DNA from: Hyphomicrobiales bacterium
GTDB taxonomy: Bacteria; Pseudomonadota; Alphaproteobacteria; Rhizobiales; Rhizobiaceae
Assembly: GCA_900470805.1 (NCBI GenBank)
Contig: UCCA01000011.1
Coordinates: 62,001-126,000 of the forward strand
Direction: 5' to 3'
Length of the DNA: 64,000 nucleotides
Each line of letters opens with the position of its first letter. Within the stretch, counting starts at the first letter, position 1. This document shows positions 17,561-25,452 of the stretch, one piece after another. Position numbers and translations under genes: made by a program. Under the pieces are notes generated by a model. That model had not been told where the DNA came from. It did not search any database and was given only the letters and a program-made list of their open reading frames with translations.

Positions 17561-17616
17561 TACTGGCTCCTTCACTCATTAATGTGCATGCCAGCCTTGA
17601 TGAAAGACGATCTGGC

Positions 17617-17642
17617 TTGACATGATATGTGTAATAGCACAT
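17617..17642. promoter_or_regulatory. Promoter TTGACA with ATGTGTAATAGCACAT operator
   Basis: A consensus -35 TTGACA (17617-17622) is followed by ATGTGTAATAGCACAT (17627-17642), a near-palindrome with ATGTG/CACAT arms. It lies between the divergent SnoaL-like and MarR genes, 10 bp before the MarR start. Nearly the same arrangement occurs at 24694-24722. It is probably the operator of a MarR protein. Confidence 0.55.
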
Positions 17643-17651
17643 GTTCAGTTC

Positions 17652-18083
17652 ATGGAAAGCACATTTGGGCCAGACAACTGCTATTGTTTCGCATCGCGTC
17701 GAGGCGCGAGATGGCTTACCCGAATGTACGATGCCGCCCTGTCTCCCTGTAATCTCACGATATCCCAATTCTCGCTCCTGACGGTTCTAGAGCACTACGG
17801 AAGGCTTAAAGTCGCTGAGTTGACAGAGGTGATGGTCATGGAGCGGACCAGTCTTGTGCGAGCGCTCAAGCCAATGCTTGACGGCGGTTTAATCCAAAGC
17901 AGCGCACAAGTTGGAGAGCGAGCTAAGGTGCTGTCGCTCACAGAGCACGGTACCGCGAAGCTGGCGGAGGCCTCTCCCTACTGGGAGAAAGCCCAGATCA
18001 AGTTTGAATCTCAGTTTGGGATCGAGCCTGCGGCGCGGAGCCGGCACGACAACATCGAAATCAGCCACGCGCGGCACAGTTAG
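17652..18083 (+). CDS. MarR family regulator with N-terminal Cys-x-Cys motif
   Basis: 143 residues. NCYCFASRRGARWLTRMYDA lies at residues 9-28, the DNA-binding helix in AELTEVMVMERTSLVRALKP, and the wing in VGERAKVLSLTEHG. I start it at the ATG at 17652; earlier starts would read through the operator. It is divergent from a SnoaL-like gene and upstream of an SDR and a second SnoaL-like gene, which form a plausible regulon. It shares the C-x-C/S-x3-R-x2-A-R pattern with four other MarR proteins in this window. Confidence 0.9.
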   Translation: MESTFGPDNCYCFASRRGARWLTRMYDAALSPCNLTISQFSLLTVLEHYGRLKVAELTEVMVMERTSLVRALKPMLDGGLIQSSAQVGERAKVLSLTEHGTAKLAEASPYWEKAQIKFESQFGIEPAARSRHDNIEISHARHS

Positions 18084-18108
18084 CCGACGTGCAGAAAACA
18101 GCTGCCAT

Positions 18109-18128
18109 TGCACACCCCTTGGTGTGCA
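18109..18128. promoter_or_regulatory. Palindrome upstream of SDR gene
   Basis: TGCACACC and GGTGTGCA form perfect 8-bp arms with a 4-base spacer (CCTT), 21 bp before the GTG start at 18150. It may be an operator for the preceding MarR protein (half-site resembles TGTGC/GCACA) or an mRNA hairpin. Confidence 0.45.
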
Positions 18129-18149
18129 TATACACACAAAGGAGAATAC

Positions 18150-18890
18150 GTGAAAACTTCTGAAGCCATCGCCCTTGTCACCGGGGCAAATGGAGGTATC
18201 GGTCAGGCGCTCGTGAGAGAACTTCTCGAGCGAGGCGCGCACAAGGTATATGCAGCTGCCCGCAATCCAGAGACACTGGCTGAGCTCCGCGAAAGCAACC
18301 CTGATCGCGTCGTCGTGATCAAACTCGATGTCACTGACGTCGCATCCGTCGAGGCAGCGGCAAAGCTTGCACCCGATGTCAATCTCTTGATCAACAATGC
18401 CGGCTTCTCCGGAGATTCAGGCGCACTCGCGTCAGCTGACGTAAGCAACGCAAAGCAAGAGATGGACGTCAACTACTTCGGCCCGCTCAATGTCTCGCGT
18501 GGCTTCGCCTCTGTCCTCAAGGACAACAATGGTGGCGCTTTGGTCAACGTCCTGTCGTTCCTCTCGCTAGTTGCGCTGCCCCTCATGGGAACCTATTCGG
18601 CATCCAAGGCCGCTGCACTATCACTTACACACAGCCTCCGTGCGGAACTGAAATCACAGGGTACAACAGTTATTGCGGCTATGCCGGTTCAGGTAGACAC
18701 CGCAATGGGCGCTTGGACCAACCAAGACAAGGTGACGCCCAAGGAAGCTGCGTCCGACATCGTAGATGCGATCGAGGAGGGTGCGTACGAAGTTTTCCCA
18801 GGCGAGCTTTCTCGTGGGGCAGCTGGAGCTTTCATCGCCGACCCCAAAGGGCTGCAGGCTCAACTCGCTACCGTTTTGCCGACAGCTTGA
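18150..18890 (+). CDS. Short-chain dehydrogenase/reductase (SDR)
   Basis: 246 residues. The NAD(P) motif is TGANGGIG near residue 12, followed by LINNAGF, and the catalytic YSASK motif lies in MGTYSASKAAALSLTHSLRA. An acidic-to-neutral residue after beta-2 (AAARNPE) suggests NADP(H). The GTG start at 18150 is chosen because AAAGGAG lies 6 bp before it and the dehydrogenase fold begins at once. It follows the MarR gene and precedes a SnoaL-like gene, with which it probably forms an operon. Confidence 0.92.
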   Translation: MKTSEAIALVTGANGGIGQALVRELLERGAHKVYAAARNPETLAELRESNPDRVVVIKLDVTDVASVEAAAKLAPDVNLLINNAGFSGDSGALASADVSNAKQEMDVNYFGPLNVSRGFASVLKDNNGGALVNVLSFLSLVALPLMGTYSASKAAALSLTHSLRAELKSQGTTVIAAMPVQVDTAMGAWTNQDKVTPKEAASDIVDAIEEGAYEVFPGELSRGAAGAFIADPKGLQAQLATVLPTA

Positions 18891-18925
18891 GCTCGCGTGA
18901 CAATAACCACTTGAAGGATATGACC

Positions 18926-19468
18926 ATGGAAAAAGCATTCCCCCCGATTGCCAAGCAAGGCATTCTCGATCCGGCTGATCACGTAAGCGCAATCGACTAC
19001 GTTAACCGGGTCAACTGGCTCTTCGAGACGTGGGACGTCGAGGGCATGATCAACTCGTTCATCCCAGACGCTGTCGCCTTTCACTTCCACGGAACCATTC
19101 GTGGACACGAAGGCATCCGACACTTCTTCGAGGTGGATTACCCCTATCTGATCCCTGGGGTCAGCCGCCATGCCACCAACCACATTGTCGATAAGGACGG
19201 AGATGGCGTTGTAGTGCGGTATCACAATCTTCTAGTCCGCCACGCTTGGCCGGAAGACGCGGTCAAGATCGGTGCTGGCGAAGTAATGGAAAGCCGCGCT
19301 GATTTGCCTGCTATCTGGCTCTATTCACCGATGAGAGACCGATTGGTGAAGACATCCGAGGGTTGGAAAATCTGGGAGCGTTACATTGGTGGATCGACCA
19401 CCAACTCACGTCTATCACCTCCGGACACCAAGGCTGAATCATTCACCAAATACATGCCGCAGCTATAA
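18926..19468 (+). CDS. SnoaL/NTF2-fold protein
   Basis: 180 residues with an NTF2-type barrel: AIDYVNRVNWLFETWDVEGM, VAFHFHGTIRGHEGIRHFF, HATNHIV and GWKIWERYIGG. It closely parallels the protein at 17060. The start is the ATG at 18926, since GAAGGA lies at 18913-18918, 7 bp upstream; the ATG at 18920 would be too close. Ligand and reaction are unknown. Its place after an SDR suggests work on the same small molecule. Confidence 0.77.
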   Translation: MEKAFPPIAKQGILDPADHVSAIDYVNRVNWLFETWDVEGMINSFIPDAVAFHFHGTIRGHEGIRHFFEVDYPYLIPGVSRHATNHIVDKDGDGVVVRYHNLLVRHAWPEDAVKIGAGEVMESRADLPAIWLYSPMRDRLVKTSEGWKIWERYIGGSTTNSRLSPPDTKAESFTKYMPQL

Positions 19469-19485
19469 CGACAGTCAACGTCAAC

Positions 19486-19547
19486 CTTGGGCGACCTTCC
19501 CTCCGCCCAAGCAAAGGGCCAACGTGCAACTGCCGTGCGCGTTGGCC
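19486..19547 (+). terminator. Two tandem hairpins after the SnoaL-like gene
   Basis: Hairpin 1: CTTGGGCG/CGCCCAAG (19486-19511). Hairpin 2: GGCCAACG/CGTTGGCC (19517-19547), followed by a pyrimidine-rich CCTCTCCTTTTG. They lie between the SnoaL-like and SDR genes and may end or attenuate transcription, although the next gene is close and on the same strand. Confidence 0.5.
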
Positions 19548-19575
19548 TACCCTCTCCTTTTGAAACGGAAATAAA

Positions 19576-20370
19576 ATGAAAATCGATCTCACAGGAAAAA
19601 CCGCCATCATTAGCGGTTCGTCGGCAGGCATCGGCCTCGCCGCTGCCAAGGCGCTTGCGCTTTCAGGTGCCAACGTCGTCATCAATGGCCGAAAGGAAGA
19701 CACGGTTTCGACCGGTGTCTCCGCCATCAAAACACTTGCTGGCGAGGTGCGTGTTGAGGGCTTTGTTGGTGATCTCAGCAAACGCGAAACCGCGGACGAG
19801 CTTTTCTCTAAGCACCCCAAATGTGACGTCCTCATCAATAATCTGGGAATTTACGCATGGAAGGACTTCTTTGAATCCTCGGAAGAAGAATGGGACGAGT
19901 TTGTCTCGGTAAACGTTACGTCGGGTATCCGCCTGTCGCGTCTCTACATGCCGCAGATGATTGAAAACGGATGGGGCCGGGTCATCTTCGTTTCCTCCGA
20001 ATCCGGGATAAATGTGCCCGCCGACATGATTTTCTACGGGACGACTAAAACGGCACAGTTGGCGCTGGCTCGGGGATTGGCAAAGCGCGCGGCCGGTACA
20101 GGGGTCACTGTGAACTCGGTTCTGCCTGGCCCAACGCTTTCTGATGGTGTTGTTTCGATGATTGAGGGATCGATCTCCGGCACCGATCAAAATGTGAAGG
20201 ATGCCGCCGACGCTTTCGTTAAGGCGAACCGGCCTTCCTCGATCATCCAACGGACCGCGACCGTCGATGAAGTGGCAAACATGATCGCATACGTAGCTTC
20301 ACCTTTGTCGTCCGCGACGACTGGAGCCGCACTCCGCGTCGAAGGTGGTATCGTAGATACGATCTGCTGA
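19576..20370 (+). CDS. Short-chain dehydrogenase/reductase (SDR)
   Basis: 264 residues. The cofactor motif is SGSSAGIGLAAA, followed by NGRKED at the end of beta-2 (NADP-type). INNLGIY replaces the usual NNAG. The catalytic serines lie in FVSSESG, and YGTTK supplies the Tyr and Lys. The end carries GGIVDTIC. It is related to 3-oxoacyl-ACP reductase-like enzymes. GAAACGGAAATAAA precedes the ATG. It is downstream of the MarR/SDR/SnoaL group and converges with the MBL gene. Confidence 0.92.
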   Translation: MKIDLTGKTAIISGSSAGIGLAAAKALALSGANVVINGRKEDTVSTGVSAIKTLAGEVRVEGFVGDLSKRETADELFSKHPKCDVLINNLGIYAWKDFFESSEEEWDEFVSVNVTSGIRLSRLYMPQMIENGWGRVIFVSSESGINVPADMIFYGTTKTAQLALARGLAKRAAGTGVTVNSVLPGPTLSDGVVSMIEGSISGTDQNVKDAADAFVKANRPSSIIQRTATVDEVANMIAYVASPLSSATTGAALRVEGGIVDTIC

Positions 20371-20375
20371 CATCT

Positions 20376-20406
20376 GATCCCGGGGAGCATTCCGCTTCCC
20401 GGGATC
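20376..20406. terminator. Hairpin between convergent SDR and MBL genes
   Basis: GATCCCGGG and CCCGGGATC form a perfect 9-bp stem over a 13-base loop, in the 45 bp between two converging stop codons. There is no clear T-run on either side, so it may work as a weak bidirectional terminator. Confidence 0.5.
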
Positions 20407-20415
20407 GGCTCTGTC

Positions 20416-21258
20416 CTAGACGAGAGAATAGGCTTCACCTGACCGCTCAACCTGTCCGATGCCGGGGTAGCACCAGTGGTAACCCAGGAGCTTTGTGGGA
20501 GAGCGTGCGAAACGATCAAGAAGCATTCGCCTCGTGCGTACCGCAGTATCGTGATCGGCATCGAAACCAAACCGCCAGTCCGGGTGCTCAAATGACACAA
20601 TCGGGTTCGTCAGCGCATCCCCCGTTATCAGTAGCCCATCACCTCCTTCGAGCGAAAGCGAGATGTGACCGCCGGTGTGACCTGGCGTCGAGATTATCTC
20701 GATCCCATTAATCGTGGCTGTACCAGGCGCGACCAATGTGAGACGCTCTCCAATGGAGGCAAAGTTTGAACGCGCTCCAGCTGCAAACGGCCTCAGCCCT
20801 TCCGCCAAAAGCGCGTCGTCTTGCCAAAATGACCATTCGTCAACGTTTACGAGATGTTCGGCGTTCGCAAACAGTAGCGAGCCATCATCCCTCAGGATTC
20901 CCCCCATGTGATCAGGGTGCGCATGTGTGAGGATCACCTTTGTTACGCTAGCTGGATCAACATCCGCTCTCTTCAGATTTTCTTCGAGTGCCCCGGCGGT
21001 ATCCTGAAATTGCGAGCCCGACCCCGTATCGACAATGACTAGCTCGTTCCCGATCTTGATGACGGGGATGTTCGTGTGCATCGGTGCAGTCGATCTCCCG
21101 CCGCCCAGGCGGGCGAGGATCGACCTCTTATCCTGATCGCTAGCTTCTGGCATGATGATATCAGAAGGAAGCGCAATGAACCCGTCGCTGACGACGGTGA
21201 TATCAAACTCGCCGTGCTTGAAGTTATATGGTGCGTTCGAATTATCTTTGCTTTCCAT
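20416..21258 (-). CDS. MBL-fold metallo-hydrolase
   Basis: 280 residues. The zinc motif is THAHPDHMGG (about residues 111-120), with downstream metal ligands in TPGHTGGH and TGDA. The layout resembles AHL-lactonase-like and related hydrolases (AttM/AiiB side of the family), which act on lactones or esters, but the substrate cannot be read from sequence. Its ribosome-binding site lies inside a hairpin (21260-21283). It is divergent from the GlxA-type regulator at 21344, a likely controller. Confidence 0.9.
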   Translation of the reverse strand: MESKDNSNAPYNFKHGEFDITVVSDGFIALPSDIIMPEASDQDKRSILARLGGGRSTAPMHTNIPVIKIGNELVIVDTGSGSQFQDTAGALEENLKRADVDPASVTKVILTHAHPDHMGGILRDDGSLLFANAEHLVNVDEWSFWQDDALLAEGLRPFAAGARSNFASIGERLTLVAPGTATINGIEIISTPGHTGGHISLSLEGGDGLLITGDALTNPIVSFEHPDWRFGFDADHDTAVRTRRMLLDRFARSPTKLLGYHWCYPGIGQVERSGEAYSLV

Positions 21259-21259
21259 A

Positions 21260-21283
21260 AAGGCCTCCTAGTTGAGAGGCCTT
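21260..21283 (-). promoter_or_regulatory. Leader hairpin covering the MBL Shine-Dalgarno
   Basis: Minus-strand arms AAGGCCTC (21283-21276) and GAGGCCTT (21267-21260) flank an 8-base loop. The AGGAGG ribosome-binding site overlaps the second arm, only two bases from the ATG. When folded, the site would be paired and translation reduced. This could be a thermosensor-like or co-translationally opened element, or simply an operator at DNA level. Confidence 0.5.
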
Positions 21284-21343
21284 GTATTTTACGCAGGGCG
21301 CTATAGCTGTGCAGTGGCGTTCTAGACAATAATCGGGGCAATC

Positions 21344-22315
21344 TTGCCAAATATCCACTACGTTGGAATTCTCAGTCTTCCCGGGCGGTCGGATGCTGCC
21401 GTGTATGGGCTCAGGGAACTATGGGCGATTGCCAATAGCCAAGTTGCAGCTGTTTCCGCGGCCCGCATCGTGACAATCGATGTTGAGTTGGCGTCTGAGA
21501 GTAGCTCATATTTGGACGGCGATAGCAAACTTGCGGCTGTTGTAGCTCCGCCAATGCTCCCAGATGCGGATCTCTCGATCTTGCCACTTGCCAAGACATG
21601 GCTCTCCGATGCCGCGCGGGCCGGCACGATTATGTGTTCGGCTTGCGGAGGCGCATTCATACTTGGCCAAGCTGGCGTACTTGATGGCAGAGCCGCGACC
21701 ACGCACTGGTCCCTGAAGGAACAATTCAAAGACAGTTTCCCGCTGGTCGACTTGCGAGCCGATGAATTGCTTGTTGATGAAGTCGACGTCATTACCGCCG
21801 GCGGCGTCATGGCGTGGACGCAACTCGGCCTGCGCCTTGTCGATCGGTTGATAGGTACGGAAGTTATGTCATCGACAGCGAAATTCATGCTAGTCGATCC
21901 TGCGGACAGGCCTCAAAGCTATTACGCTCCCTTCTCACCCCAACTTGATCACGGAGACTTGGCGATTGTCGAAGTCCAGCGATGGCTGCATTCGACACCC
22001 GGAAAGCGAGCGACACTTGAAGAGATGGCAGCTCGAGCGAGGACAAGTCCTAGAACGTTTTTGCGTCGGTTCAGCAGGGCGACAGGATTGAACCCGACAG
22101 ACTACTGCCAACGCCTGAAGGTCAGCCATTCCCGTAAGCTGCTCGAAACACGCGATATCTCAATCGACGAAATCGCTCAGCGGTGCGGGTATGAGGACCA
22201 GAATTCTTACCGCAAAATATTTAAACGGTTGATCGGCATTACCCCCGGAGAGTACCGCGCCCGGATCTCCGTTAGACAAGCACCAGTACGGCAAGGAACA
22301 GAGGCAATGTTTTAG
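21344..22315 (+). CDS. GlxA-type regulator, divergent (DJ-1/PfpI-like + AraC HTH)
   Basis: 323 residues. The N-terminal DJ-1/PfpI-like domain has MCSACGGAFILGQAGVLDG (elbow Cys-Gly-Gly rather than the usual Cys-Thr-Gly) and ATTHWSLKEQF. The AraC domain is at about residues 215-310 (SPRTFLRRFSRATGLNPTDY; CGYEDQNSYRKIFKRLIG). The start is a TTG at 21344 behind CGGGG; the next ATG would delete part of the Rossmann-like core. It is divergent from the MBL gene, which it may control. Confidence 0.87.
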   Translation: MPNIHYVGILSLPGRSDAAVYGLRELWAIANSQVAAVSAARIVTIDVELASESSSYLDGDSKLAAVVAPPMLPDADLSILPLAKTWLSDAARAGTIMCSACGGAFILGQAGVLDGRAATTHWSLKEQFKDSFPLVDLRADELLVDEVDVITAGGVMAWTQLGLRLVDRLIGTEVMSSTAKFMLVDPADRPQSYYAPFSPQLDHGDLAIVEVQRWLHSTPGKRATLEEMAARARTSPRTFLRRFSRATGLNPTDYCQRLKVSHSRKLLETRDISIDEIAQRCGYEDQNSYRKIFKRLIGITPGEYRARISVRQAPVRQGTEAMF

Positions 22316-22316
22316 T

Positions 22317-22808
22317 ATGGAAAATATCGGAAGAACCCCAGTACTGGTCGAGTTCGACAATTCAACGGTCGAAGGAACTGGCGTCGATATCGACGACGCG
22401 CTAAGGGACGCCCTGCGTCGTCTTTCGGTGCAGCGGGGTAGAGGCGAATGGTTTGTCCTTAGCGCGAAACGCCGAGACAACGGCGAAGCTGATCATTCCA
22501 TCGCCATGTCCTACCAGACAAAAACTTCAAAAGCGCCTACGGACTTTGCTGCGCTAGACCTCGGAAGGCATTATCGAGGTGCTATCGAAACCGTTAAGGT
22601 GATAGCCAGCCTACAATATGGTTTCGCCGGTCGCACTCGGCACGCTGTGGAGGAAGTTGCGATCTATGCGATCGGTGCAGCCAGATACCTTACGCATGTC
22701 TCGGGTGAACCTATCGACGTGCGTGGAGATATCGGCAAAGTATTGACGGGAACTCGATGGAAAAAGCTGGTGGACGTAGACTCGCTAATTTTGAAGCGAT
22801 CAGGCTGA
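22317..22808 (+). CDS. Uncharacterised 163-residue protein
   Basis: The ATG lies one base after the regulator stop, suggesting translational coupling. There is no signal peptide or membrane span. The N-terminal part is acidic (STVEGTGVDIDDALRDALRRL), the middle basic. No recognised motif is visible and I cannot place it in a family. The reading frame overlaps the stop of the convergent AraC gene by 9 bp. Base composition is like its neighbours. It could be a real but narrow-range gene. Confidence 0.45.
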   Translation: MENIGRTPVLVEFDNSTVEGTGVDIDDALRDALRRLSVQRGRGEWFVLSAKRRDNGEADHSIAMSYQTKTSKAPTDFAALDLGRHYRGAIETVKVIASLQYGFAGRTRHAVEEVAIYAIGAARYLTHVSGEPIDVRGDIGKVLTGTRWKKLVDVDSLILKRSG

Positions 22809-23711
22809 TCCCGCCGTTCGAACTCTGCTATCCCGCGGAGGATATCCGAACTTCGTACGGTATGCACGGCTGAAGGCAGCCTCGGACTCATAACCGACGG
22901 CATAAGCTATCTCCTTCACAGATAGAGGCGTGTTATGGAGAAGATCGAAACCTAGCTGTAGTCGCCAATTTTGGAGATAGCGCAAAGGCGGATGACCCAC
23001 CAACTGCGTGAACCTGTTTGCAAAGCTCGATCGAGACATTCCAACTAGCGATGCAAGCGCGCCTACAGTCCACGTCGTTGTCGGATCTCGATGGAGTGCA
23101 GCTACGGCACGGCTGATGCGCTCATCCGCTAGGGAGCCAACCCAACCATCATTCTGTACGGTGCGCGACCAAGTACGAATACACCTTATGACCAGTATAT
23201 CGATTACTCTTGAGATCATTAGCGAGAAGCCGGGCTCCGGATTCGCGGTTTCCAGCACGAGAAACTGAGCGACATCCTTTATCAGAACCGATGATTTATC
23301 CATCGCGGGCGTGATGTGAATGAAATCCGGGAGAAGCTTGAGAAGAGGGCCCGCAGCCCCCGCATTGTCAAACGTGAATGTTGCGCTGATCATTCTGGGC
23401 GGCCGTTCGGCCTCTGACGACGCTCGAATATTGAGCGCGACCCCACCGCGTGGAATCAGCAGTACCTCGCCTGCTTTGATTGAAAGCGGCGGACGTCTAG
23501 GCTGCACCAGCTCGATACCACCCTCTTGTACAACGTGGATCGAGGACACATCCCTAAGTCGTTGCAGTTCGCCTGTTTCAGGAACTCCGCCGGAAAACAC
23601 CAATCCGCCTTTTAGCTGCACGAACCGCAGCACGTCGGATAGAAGATCCAATTTCTCGTCTGGTTCGGACGATCGATCAAGTCTTCCGTTTTCCTCGCTA
23701 TATATACTCAT
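22800..23711 (-). CDS. AraC family regulator with cupin-type N-terminus
   Basis: 303 residues. A cupin-like sensor domain (about residues 25-170; GEVLLIPRGG) is followed by a C-terminal AraC HTH (TVGALASLVGMSRSSFANRF; IAYAVGYESEAAFSRAYRTKFGYPP). This is the AraC_binding_2/cupin_6 type often paired with a divergent oxidoreductase or hydrolase gene. Here it diverges from the alpha/beta hydrolase at 23837 across 125 bp, the probable target promoter. Confidence 0.92.
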   Translation of the reverse strand: MSIYSEENGRLDRSSEPDEKLDLLSDVLRFVQLKGGLVFSGGVPETGELQRLRDVSSIHVVQEGGIELVQPRRPPLSIKAGEVLLIPRGGVALNIRASSEAERPPRMISATFTFDNAGAAGPLLKLLPDFIHITPAMDKSSVLIKDVAQFLVLETANPEPGFSLMISRVIDILVIRCIRTWSRTVQNDGWVGSLADERISRAVAALHRDPTTTWTVGALASLVGMSRSSFANRFTQLVGHPPLRYLQNWRLQLGFDLLHNTPLSVKEIAYAVGYESEAAFSRAYRTKFGYPPRDSRVRTAGSA

Positions 23712-23836
23712 TCGAGATCACCTTACCTTTCTCCCTGTAGCACAGGCCCCTTGCTCGCCGACACTAGTCGCGAGGAAAGCAAAGCGAAATTCGCTCCATT
23801 GCACGGACGCCTGTTCACTGAGAAAAGGAAGATGAC

Positions 23837-24595
23837 ATGCTTAGGAAACTATACTCAGGCTTGGCCGGCCTTCTCTTCGCGACAAGCCTTGCCCCATCAG
23901 CGATTGCCGCTGAAAAGGCTAAGAATATCGTATTGGTTCATGGGGCGTTTGTCGACGAGACAAGCTGGCAACCAGTTGCACAAATTCTCGAAAAGGATGG
24001 CTTCCACGTCACTCTCGTGAAAAATCCGCTGACGTCGCTCGATGCCGACGTGGCAGCTACCACGAAGGCAATCGAAGCTCAGAAAGGATCGGTGATTCTG
24101 GTCGGGCATTCCTGGGGTGGCGTCGTGATCACAGAGGCTGGAAGCGGCTCCAAGGTCAAGGCACTGGTATATGTATCCGCCTTCGCTCCAGAAAAAGGCG
24201 AATCCGTAGCGGCCTTGGGCAATGCGGGAACGAAAACCCCAGGCATCGCCGCAATCCGCCCGGACTCCAAAGGCTATCTCTCGATTGATACGGCTGCCTT
24301 CCCTCAGGTTATCGCAGCTGACGTGCCGCCTTCAATTGCGCAGACCCTGGCGTCTAACCAGCTTCCTTTGAACCATACCGCGTTTGAAGCGAAGGTGACG
24401 AACGCAGCCTGGCACACAAAGCCGAGTTACTTCGTGATCAGCGAAAAAGATAAACTGCTCGATCCCAAGGATCAGCACTTCTTTGCATCGCGCATCAAAG
24501 CAAAGACTACGTCGGTTGAAGGCAGCCACGCTTCGCTCGTAGTCCACGCAAACGACGTTGCGCAAGTCATCGAAAAGGCGGCTGAGGAAAACTGA
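23837..24595 (+). CDS. Exported alpha/beta hydrolase
   Basis: 252 residues. A signal peptide is visible (charged MLRKL, hydrophobic GLLFATSLAPS, cleavage near AIAAEKA). The mature domain has the oxyanion HGAF motif, the nucleophile elbow GHSWGG and a late histidine in VEGSHASLVVH; the acid is likely in SEKDKLLD. It belongs to the AB_hydrolase/EstC-like small esterase group. The substrate is unknown. AGAAAAGGAAGATGAC precedes the ATG. It ends in a strong terminator and is probably regulated by the divergent AraC protein. Confidence 0.87.
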   Translation: MLRKLYSGLAGLLFATSLAPSAIAAEKAKNIVLVHGAFVDETSWQPVAQILEKDGFHVTLVKNPLTSLDADVAATTKAIEAQKGSVILVGHSWGGVVITEAGSGSKVKALVYVSAFAPEKGESVAALGNAGTKTPGIAAIRPDSKGYLSIDTAAFPQVIAADVPPSIAQTLASNQLPLNHTAFEAKVTNAAWHTKPSYFVISEKDKLLDPKDQHFFASRIKAKTTSVEGSHASLVVHANDVAQVIEKAAEEN

Positions 24596-24601
24596 TGCGT
24601 C

Positions 24602-24628
24602 GGGGCGGCCCAAAGCCGCCCCCTTTTT
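24602..24628 (+). terminator. Rho-independent terminator
   Basis: GGGGCGGC/GCCGCCCC, a perfect 8-bp stem with a 5-base loop, followed by CTTTTT, six bases after the hydrolase stop. The same stem sequence recurs at 32661-32680 after the RND gene. Confidence 0.87.
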
Positions 24629-24693
24629 CTGCGGGCAAGCGATCCTGCCCGCTCGAGTGAGAGCACGGACCGGTCGAGAACGAAACTAGACCA

Positions 24694-24722
24694 TTGACAA
24701 ACATTATGTGCAATAGCACATA
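24694..24722 (+). promoter_or_regulatory. Promoter TTGACA with TATGTGC-AATA-GCACATA operator
   Basis: TTGACA (24694-24699) is followed by a perfect 7-bp-arm palindrome TATGTGCAATAGCACATA (24705-24722), which would cover the spacer and -10 region. It is the best copy of a site also seen at 17627, 41305 and 43770. It lies upstream of the ChaC-like/MarR/ketoacyl-synthase operon, so autoregulation by that MarR protein is likely. Confidence 0.6.
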
Positions 24723-24840
24723 TCAATCATCGCCTCGTGACCAAAGACGTCTCGCCGCATCACTCGGCACTGCATTCGCTGTTCACTGCATCGGGAGCGG
24801 CGAACCAGTTCAACGTCCAATGCCCATAAAGACAATGACG

Positions 24841-25452
24841 ATGAATCTATCATTCAAAAGAAACCTGTTAGACCAAGCGATCCCCGGTAGCGCCTCGGAA
24901 TTCTTCTCGCGCGCACTTATGACGCGCGATGTCTGGATGTTCTCTTACGATGCCTGGATGATAAGACCCGAGTTTTTGCCACGCGAGCAGGTGCCGGCGC
25001 TCGTCCGAGGTTGGCGGAGATCCGTCGCTGGTGTGATCGAAGAAAATAGCGAATTGCCGCTTGCCCTGCTCCCTAACGGCTCGGTTCACGGCATGCTGCT
25101 GAAGTATTCCGATCAGACGGTATTAGCCGATGTCTCCACCACCTGGGCGCACTGGGTCGAGGCCAGGCAGCTTCGACCGATTTGGGTTACAGCGAAGTGT
25201 TCGTTCGGCGACGTCAAAGCCGCTGCATTTGTGGCGAAGAGGAACATGGTAGACCGGCCGGCACTCGATTTTCTTCTAAGCCAGGGGCCAGAACAATCGG
25301 TTATCAAAGAGGCTGCGTGGAAAGCCCGGGAGCTGAACGATGTCCTCGCCACTGCCAGCCGCACCGACCGCTACCTTCAATCACTAGGCCGGGACCTCGC
25401 AGCTGTTGCATTCGCAACTGGCACGTACCCGCGCGCACGAGCCACAGCATGA
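24841..25452 (+). CDS. Degenerate ChaC-like gamma-glutamylcyclotransferase homologue
   Basis: About 203 residues. The overall pattern follows ChaC (MTRDVWMFSYDAWMIRPEF aligning with VWIFAYGSLIWNPAF of the intact protein at 13205; then GWRRSVA). The glycine-containing YGSL loop is replaced by SYDAW, and the region holding the catalytic Glu (VWRREM) reads TWAHWV. It is therefore likely inactive or altered in reaction. The start is uncertain: ATGs at 24820, 24835 and 24841 are possible, while an earlier TTG would be the promoter's own -35 box. Its stop overlaps the MarR start (ATGA). Confidence 0.6.
   Translation: MNLSFKRNLLDQAIPGSASEFFSRALMTRDVWMFSYDAWMIRPEFLPREQVPALVRGWRRSVAGVIEENSELPLALLPNGSVHGMLLKYSDQTVLADVSTTWAHWVEARQLRPIWVTAKCSFGDVKAAAFVAKRNMVDRPALDFLLSQGPEQSVIKEAAWKARELNDVLATASRTDRYLQSLGRDLAAVAFATGTYPRARATA

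Noticed and set aside
7996..23770. CGACACTAGTCG repeated at 7996 and 23759
   Set aside because: One copy overlaps the catalase stop codon, the other lies in an unrelated promoter; a 12-base match alone is weak.
24694..24840. Earlier TTG start for the ChaC-like gene
   Set aside because: That TTG is part of the TTGACA -35 box and the frame would run through the operator; no family similarity exists in this part.
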